Shown here: piece by piece, positions 57,500-64,000 of the stretch
Layout: every line of letters starts with the position of its first letter
Numbering within the stretch: the stretch's first letter is position 1
Assembly: GCA_003508835.1 (NCBI GenBank)
Contig: PUFA01000092.1
Span: forward strand, 5,952,001-6,016,000
From: Eonycteris spelaea
Taxonomy: Eukaryota > Chordata > Mammalia > Chiroptera > Pteropodidae
Reading direction: 5' to 3'
DNA: 64,000 nt
Notes under the pieces: model-generated
The model's database searches: none
Told to the model about the DNA's origin: nothing
Seen by the model: the letters and a program-made list of their open reading frames with translations, nothing else
Made by a program: the position numbers and the translations under genes

Positions 57500-60190
57500 C
57501 AGAAGACAAGTAAACTCACCTCTATATCATCTTTTCCTTTATAACCCCTGAATATTTGAAAAGCCTATTTTTAAAGAATAAAAACCTAAATATATGGGCT
57601 CTTTTATTAATTAAATGTCTATTTAAGAAAATGTAAGGCAACTTATGTTTTCCTCAGAGTAAGCACCCCAATGCTCTAAGGAGTTACATCTTCTAAAACA
57701 ATACCTGCCCTGATGCTGTAAAATATATTATCCAATCAAAGACCAGTTAGTTAATCAAATGCTTTGCAGCTGGAAAGTACCTGTATATGTCACACTGGAT
57801 TATCAAAGCTTAAAGAAGAGGAATGAAAAAAAAAATGCTTACTAGAAAAACTGAATAGAACTTTATCTCCCAGGATTCAAAGACTCTTGAGGTATCTTCA
57901 GTGTGCTCTTATGTGCTTCACTCAAAACTGTACACACGTGTGTGGAAATGTTCTTGCGTTTGCTGTATGCCAAGTCAACTACCCTGGTCCTTGTAATGGT
58001 CTGCACTTGTTTTGGATAGAAGAATCTGAGGGGTGACAACATCTGTAAAAAAAGCATGTGACAGTGGGCCAAGTTTGCATTCCCCTTAAGCAAAGTAGGG
58101 CCAGACTCATAGGAATGTGTTCAAGACATAACGCTAAGTTTAATATTTAACATGTAGCTGGGGAGGCCCCAGAGTTGCTTCAGTGTGTGTCAATAAACCC
58201 TATGAGAAAAACAGACTATGCAAATGGTATTTCCAAAAGTCACACATTGGCAGGCTGACAGACACTAACACATTTGGGTAGCAAAAGCCAATCCAAAGTT
58301 TTCTTGCATAATTAGTAGATTTGGTACTCTTGAGAAAGGACATTTTCCATGAAGAACTTGCTTTGAAGGCAGGCTTTCACTGCCAGGTCTCCTGGGAGAA
58401 TCATTTTTTCCAGCTCTCACTTTTGCTATCACTGACTCATCTCTCAAAGTTTAAGAGAAAACATTCTTTTGGCGGGAACATGTGGGGGTCAAGATGGAAC
58501 TATTTGAGTGTCTCCAAATGTCCCCTATGATCAGGGCTTCACATAAGTTTGCTAAGTCTCCAGTGTGATGATCCCAGCCAGCTCTGGGCTCCAGTAGTGG
58601 AGAACAGGTGACCCATAGGGATAGGTCACATGCAGAGAAAGTGCTCCACATGACCCAGCAATAGCCTGAGGGCCAGAAACCCTGTCATTCTTGGGAGGAA
58701 GTAATGATTTTCTCTTGAGAGAAGTAGAAATAAAGTTCTGGGGAGTCAGGAGTAAAAGGAGGAATGAAAGATATCTGGACACCGTAAGAAATCACTAGAA
58801 AATACCAAACTTGGGTGTCCTTCCTGAGATCCTGCAAAAATAACCTCCACTACAATTACCTAATGATGGAAACGAATATTGCCCAGAGGAACATGCTTTG
58901 ACTGACATGGTCTCTTGAATTTTAAGAGCATTTGGGGAAAACAAATTGACCCTCTGATGCTGCAGCCATAAAATATGTTACTGACTTCTTGTAGCAACTG
59001 GTTATTTTAATCTTTTCAATTCTTTTTTGTTCCTATTGGCACCTCAGGATTAAATTCATCCAAGTGTGGGTGGGTGAGATGGGGGGTTCAGATAGTGACA
59101 GCTAGTTTTTGTCTGGTTTGTTGATGACCCAAACTTCTAACCAGTGGACTATGCTTCACACCACTGAGCAGTTAATCCTCAGGATCTCAGTTCAATCCGT
59201 CAGTGACCCCGGCTGAGAATGATTCCCTTCACCAAAGTGCAGGGTGAGAACTAAAGCTATCCCTGACAGGTGAGCTTGGCAGAACACTGGCTGTATGTCT
59301 GAGCACCAAGAGCGCAAACTGCCTCTGTCTCTGGAGGCCCCATCACCAGGGTTCACGCAGCTTTGGCACTGCATAAATTATATAGAAGAAAAATAAATGG
59401 CTTCTCCTCTGGCAGGGGGCTGAAATTTTCTGATTTTTATTTTTTATTTTTTGTAAAAACACTTCACTGTTCTATAAACAGTCTCCTATAGCTCTGGTTT
59501 TATTTTAATTGCATGTATCCCTCTTTATTTTTCTTCTCACAAACCTGGGCAGTAAAGTATTGCACATTTAAAAGAAACCACATACAGAAAGAAACCACAT
59601 TCTTGGAATGAGACACCCTGAAATAGCATCTACATGTTTCTTTGGACTGATGTTCATGGATTCCATATACACAGGTTTAAAATTACTCTCTGCAATTGGG
59701 CCAGCTTTGAGTGGGTAGGGAGAAGAGCCCTTTCTTTTTCTGTGGGGTCTGATAGGCTTCTGACCTATTGCCTTAGAGCAAGGCACAGGCTCCAGGAAAT
59801 TTTCTTGGAATTCTGGTCTACTTCTTACTAAAATATAAAAGATTCTGATACCACATTTGTAAGTCATAGGAAAATATATTTTCTTATTGAAAGCCAAGAT
59901 CCCAATTATGGAATGAAAGGCTCTGTCCCCTTGAGTTTGATTTTACATATGGCAATTTCATAGACACATATACACACATACATATAGATACACACACATC
60001 CATAAAAATTTACATTTATATTATGTATGTAATATTTTTTCTTTTATGCTACCTTTTATTAGATTCTAACTTCATAACTCCTCAAAAACAACTAATAAGA
60101 AATATTTAATGAACATATTTCTGTGTAACATAAAAATTATAAATTTGAAATCAGAATTCTCTCAGTGTAACTCTGTTGGAACAGAATGGT
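57500..60190. other. unassigned, apparently repeat-poor sequence
   Basis: About 2.7 kb with no repeat I can name and moderate GC between 58300 and 59400. Overlapping short ORFs on both strands (58265-58782, 59192-59374, 59568-59897) show no domain, signal peptide or splice site I would trust. Confidence 0.45.
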
Positions 60191-60650
60191 AACTTCACAG
60201 AGAGTCCTTCAATGATAGCACTTTATTGGAGCAAAATCTGTGGAGAACCAAATCACAGAAGGTTGCTTCACACAACGACCTACACGAGAAACCCAAAGGA
60301 ACAAAATTTCCGTATGAAACACAGCACCAATGGCATAGATTAGAGTAACCCTTTGTACTCCCAAAGGGGTTTGGAAAAATGGACAACTTTGAGCTGTGCC
60401 ATTCTTGTGTCTCTGGAGAGATGCCATTTCTAAGTGATAGCCATGGCCCTTCCACAAGAGACAGCCTGTGTCTCCCAGACCACCGCAATTATGCCTCGCC
60501 TCTCCTGGCCTCTGCCCGCAGCATGGGTCAAGATGCCACTACCCACTTAGAACATCCTCTTGTTGAGAGTCCCAAGGGGCTGCTCAATGCCACATATGTG
60601 ACTTTTGGGGAAACGGCACTAGGAAAATAACCCAGCATGGTTCAGAAATA
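60191..60650. other. unassigned higher-GC segment with overlapping ORFs
   Basis: About 450 bp that is GC-richer than its neighbours. A minus frame (60195-60488, 97 aa), a second minus frame (60209-60457) and a plus frame (60379-60630, 83 aa) overlap. I recognise none. It could be an exon or a conserved element, but nothing in the sequence proves it. Confidence 0.35.
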
Positions 60651-60875
60651 GTACAACAGTAAGACCTACTATATAGTCAGTATTTTTTAAGGATTCTCTA
60701 TATATGAATGTTCCAGAAGTATCTAAGTGTTTTTTTAAATATGATTGATCTGATCGAATATAATCTAAACTACTGTCACACTCTTCTAGGCTTTCTGGAT
60801 ATCTGGGCAGAATTTTACCCTTGTTAATAAATTAGTATCATATTATTCAGCTATTGATTAAAAACATCGCTGACC
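60651..60875. other. unassigned sequence
   Basis: AT-rich; no repeat or gene recognised. Confidence 0.4.
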
Positions 60876-60879
60876 TGGT

Positions 60880-61345
60880 GGCATGTGTACTCCCTTTAGC
60901 TCTCTATCCCCTATCTTCATACACCCTGAGTTTAGCCAGAATTGCTGTCCATCCCTTGCTTTTGGCACTTGCAGCTTTTATTAGGGCTGCACAGGCTGAA
61001 TGATTCCAACTCTTCTCTAGTCCTCATTTCCTCGGCCTATGTTCTTACCACTTTTCCTCACCCAGCTTTACCAGGTGACCTTTCGTAATCCCCTTTTTCA
61101 CTCAGCTACTACAAATAATACATGCCTAATTGGATGTTAATTTTTGTTTTTGTTTTTGTTTTGACATTTGTCACTCTGTCTCTCTTTGTGATTATTTGTA
61201 TACTATTTATGTGGATATAAGTTGTTGAAAGCAATAGCCATATTTTATATACCTTAGTTTACCCTGTTGTGCCTTAAAACAGCACCTGGCACAAATAGAT
61301 ATGTTTTCAAAACATTTTAAAGACATTTGTTGAAAGGATTTATAG
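60880..61345 (+). repeat. L2 3' end
   Basis: 'gtactccctttagctctctatcccc', 'gaaagcaatagccatattttatataccttagttt' and 'acagcacctggcacaaatagatatgttttcaaaac' then 'catttgttgaaag' are in L2 order. A TTTTTG run lies at 61143-61163. Confidence 0.7.
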
Positions 61346-61560
61346 TCAGACCAAATGAGGAGCTTAGCAACCAACCCATCTGAACCCCTTGATTCACCAA
61401 TGAGAGAATTTTCCAGTCCTATGACTAATTTTTGACTGAGTTGGGTTCAGTAACTAGGCTTGATGAGGCCTACGATGGTAGCATTCTCTATATCAGAATA
61501 GACCCTCCCTAAAGTATGATGCAAAAGTTAGTTTTGTTTGGAGCAAAAGTGGAACAAGAA
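61346..61560. other. unassigned sequence before the right-hand L1
   Basis: No repeat named. Confidence 0.4.
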
Positions 61561-61564
61561 AAGA

Positions 61565-63068
61565 AATTCAGTTTCTGGTCAAGATGATGGAGTAGGTAAG
61601 TACTGTGCTGGCTTCCTCTCTTAACTACATCAAAATTACAAGTAAATTGCAGAACACCCATCATTAAGAATCACCTGAAGTCAAGCTGAATAGTTATATG
61701 TCCTACAACTAAAGATATACAGAAGAAGTCACCTGAGATTCATAGGAGGGGCAGATGTAGAATGAGCTGGTCCTACATCCCACGTGGCAGTTAAAACTTG
61801 GGAGGGATATCTCAGCTGTGGAGGTTCCCCAGAGGAGTGAGGGGCCCCAGCCCCACAGACGGCTCCGCAGCCCAGGGTTCAGTGCTAGGGAGAGAATACC
61901 CTACATCTTCTGGCTGTGAACACCAGAGATTGTGGCTGAAGTCCCAGATATTCCTCTTAAAGGGCACACACACAGATTTACTTGCTGATGGAATTACTTG
62001 CTTTGAGCTCCAGTGCTGCGGTAGCAGCTTGTGGGGCATTTGGGACATGTGGGAGGAACTGCGTTGTCTAGCTTCACAGCAAGGCCTGAAGGGGCAGCTT
62101 TCTTCCATAGAGAAGTGCTGGCAGAATCCATTGTTTCCTCATTGAGCCCTCCCTCACCCCAGCATGCAGATGCAGGCAGGCACCACATCGAGTCTCCATC
62201 AATCTAGCTAATACCATTTGCCTTTCCTTGGTGATTCCCTGAGACCCCGTCCCACCCAATGTGTAGACCCGTCCAAGCCACTTACAGTGGCTTTTCCATC
62301 CAAATGACTTATCTTGGCTCATGCTGTGGACTTTCCTAAAATATCTCAAAGGTTCACAAAACCCAAACAAGCAGTATCTGGCTTTGGCATGCCCCATACC
62401 TCTTGGTGAGCATCCCCAAGCACTGGCACTAGCAGCAGCCGGCCTCAGGTTGCAGCTTGTCCTCTTGAGCCACCTGCAGACTGCTTGTTGGTTTATGCCA
62501 GGTAGCCCCGGGCATAGGCTGCACTGAACTTAGCTTGTGGCAGGGCACCTCAGTAGGCCCTGGAGCTAGCATACCCAGTGGCCGGCTTCAGACCAAGCCA
62601 GAGCACCACCCAGGGCTATATGGAAGGATAACACATCCAAAGGGCAAAATGGGCAGGCACCAGAGCCCTGCTAAAGTGAACCCTGCCCCATAGAGTCAGC
62701 CTCTGAACAACAGCTCCCTGCACAACAGATCGTGAGCCACTGGCCAGTCCTCACAGTTAATCAGCCTAAGGATCAGTTCCTTCCACTGACATGCAAAGAA
62801 CAATCAAGGCTCAATAACAATAGGAGGGCACACACAATCCACACAAGAACTACATCTGGAGCACTCGGCTCAAGTGATTAGGGAGACTGTACCACTGAGC
62901 CCCACTACATAAGAACTACAACATAAGGCCACTCTACTAAGACTAGAAAACATAACAGCCCTACTTAATACATAGGAACAAACACAGGGAGGTAGTCAAA
63001 ATAGGGAGACAAAGAAACACGTCCCAAATGAAAAATACACAACAAAGTGCCAGAAAAATAACTAAATA
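61565..63068 (+). promoter_or_regulatory. L1 5' UTR / internal promoter region
   Basis: About 1.5 kb between the L1 5' end and the ORF1 ATG. It would hold the internal Pol II promoter of an intact L1. The text differs from the 5' UTR of the minus-strand L1 at 15315-17470, so the two L1s come from different lineages. I did not see the repeated-block pattern here. Confidence 0.7.
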
Positions 63069-63840
63069 ATGGAGGCAAGCCATCTACCAGATGCAGAATT
63101 CGAAACACTGGTTACAAGGATGCTCAATGAACTTAGGTGAAGAGTAGATAAAGTCTGTGAGAACTTTAGCAACGAGATAGAAATCATAGAACTGGAGAGG
63201 AAAACATAAAAAAGAACGAATCAGAAATAAAGAATACAATAATTGGAATTAAGAATATATTATCAACAGTAGTGCAAATGGATCAGACTCAAATCAGTGA
63301 TTTAGAAGATAAGGTAGCAGAAAACACTCAATTAGAATAGCAACAAGAAAAAAGAATTTTAAAAAATGAAACTCTAAGAGACCTCTGGGACAACATCAAA
63401 TGTGCCAACATCCACATCATAGGGGTAACAGAAAGAGGAGAGAGAGTGCAAGGGATTGAGAAGATATTTGAAGAAATAATGACAGAAAACTTCCCTAATC
63501 TCGTGAATGAAATAGATACAACCCCAGGGAGTTCAGAGAGTCCCAAAAAAGATGAACTCAAAGAGGCTCACACCAAGACACGTCATAATTAAAATGCCAA
63601 AAGCTAAAGACAATTACCTTCAAGGTAGTTCCCATTGAACGTCAGCTGATTTCTCAACAGAAACTTTGCAGGCCAGAAGGGATTGGCAGAAGATATTCAA
63701 AGTGATGAAAAGTAAGGACCTGCAACCAAGATTACTCTATCCAGCAAAGCTGTTGTGTAGAATCGAAGGATAGATAAAGAGCTTCCCAGACAAGGAAAAG
63801 GAGTTCATCACCACTAAGCCAGTATTACAGGAAATGTTAA
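63069..63840 (+). pseudogene. L1 ORF1, broken
   Basis: From the ATG at 63069 the N-terminus reads M-E-A-S-H-L-P-D-A-E-F-E-T-L-V-T-R-M-L-N-E. An in-frame stop follows near 63140, and about 20 more stops and frameshifts come later. The C-terminal RNA-binding part is legible as 'TPRHVIIKMPKAKDN', with a stop, then 'SADFSTETLQARRDWQKIF'. No protein could be made from this copy. Confidence 0.85.
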
Positions 63841-63905
63841 AGAGATGAAGAAGAAGGAGGAGAAGAAGGGGGAAGAGAGAGGAGGAGGAAGAGAAAAAGA
63901 TAAAA
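63838..63905 (+). repeat. GA-rich L1 inter-ORF spacer
   Basis: Purine-rich GAAGGAGGAGAAG-type sequence between the ORF1 remnant and the coming ORF2. It is the counterpart of the A-rich spacer at 14430-14510 in the minus-strand L1 but of different composition. The minus frame 63737-63970 over it is noise. Confidence 0.8.
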
Positions 63906-64000
63906 AATATGAATAATAAAATGACAATAACCAAATATCTATGAATAATCTTTATATGTGAATGGATCAAATGCTCTAATCAAACATAGGGTAGCTGAAT

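Larger units (their letters stand above)
61565..64000 (+). mobile_element. L1 5' UTR and ORF1, continuing past the right edge
   Basis: Starts at 'tttctggtcaagatgatggagtagg', the L1 5' end phrase, with a GC-richer 5' UTR of about 1.5 kb to 63068. Degenerate ORF1 follows from the ATG at 63069, then a GA-rich inter-ORF spacer (63838-63905). The window ends at or just after the beginning of ORF2. Because it keeps the 5' end, it may be full-length beyond the window, but ORF1 has many stops. Confidence 0.85.

Noticed and set aside
61798..62527. Several 60-115-aa ORFs
   Set aside because: All lie inside the 5' UTR of the right-hand L1 on both strands.
1..64000. An undescribed functional system
   Set aside because: I searched for gene clusters, tRNA or snRNA folds, arrays and long conserved frames. 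All coding-like signal traces to dead retrotransposons, simple repeats or chance.

Overview
The window looks like a gene-poor, repeat-dense stretch of a placental mammal nuclear genome. I find no protein-coding gene with a believable start, splice structure or conserved product, and no tRNA, rRNA, CRISPR array or bacterial-type operon. The longest open frames either lie inside LINE-1 (L1) copies, often on the wrong strand, or are short and low in complexity. The mix of L1, L2, L3/CR1-like, MIR, ERVL-MaLR LTRs (MLT1-like) and hAT-like fragments is placental. Three short L1 3' ends share a start resembling 'GGTGACATTGGTTAA', followed by 'TTTCAGGTGTACA'-like sequence. From memory this fits bat (Chiroptera) L1 3' ends, probably a rhinolophoid or pteropodid bat. 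The order is an inference; 'placental mammal' is firm.

Layout. 1-5.5 kb: L2 fragments, a T-rich stretch that may be an ancient LINE, an MLT1-like LTR and a MIR interrupted by an opposite-strand MIR. 5.85-9.3 kb: a 5'-truncated plus-strand L1 with its 3' UTR. 9.34-17.47 kb: a minus-strand, essentially full-length L1 flanked by a 16-bp target-site duplication (TSD) with one mismatch, carrying two younger L1 3' ends. Its 5' UTR is about 2.1 kb and contains repeated blocks. 18.0-19.2 kb: an L1 3' end split by an LTR. 19.2-31.3 kb: mostly AT-rich, with one long GA/GGA tract and an eroded L1 split by another L1 3' end. 31.3-39.5 kb: LTRs, MIRs, a pair of direct repeats 974 bp apart, a long TCC tract and a TTCC tract. 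39.5-61.5 kb: L2, L3, MIR, LTR and an unnamed multi-copy repeat between unassigned sequence. 61.56-64.0 kb: the 5' UTR and degenerate ORF1 of a plus-strand L1 that runs off the window.

Nothing here works together as a pathway. The interest is the insertion history: at least three layers between 5.8 and 17.5 kb, and LTR, MIR or L1 insertions into older repeats elsewhere. I found no undescribed functional system. The best leads are the repeated-block L1 5' UTR, the tail-to-tail inverted L1 pair, the direct duplication at 35.96/36.93 kb and the unassigned higher-GC segments near 32.4-33.0 and 60.2-60.6 kb. All family names come from recognising consensus phrases by eye; no database search was run.
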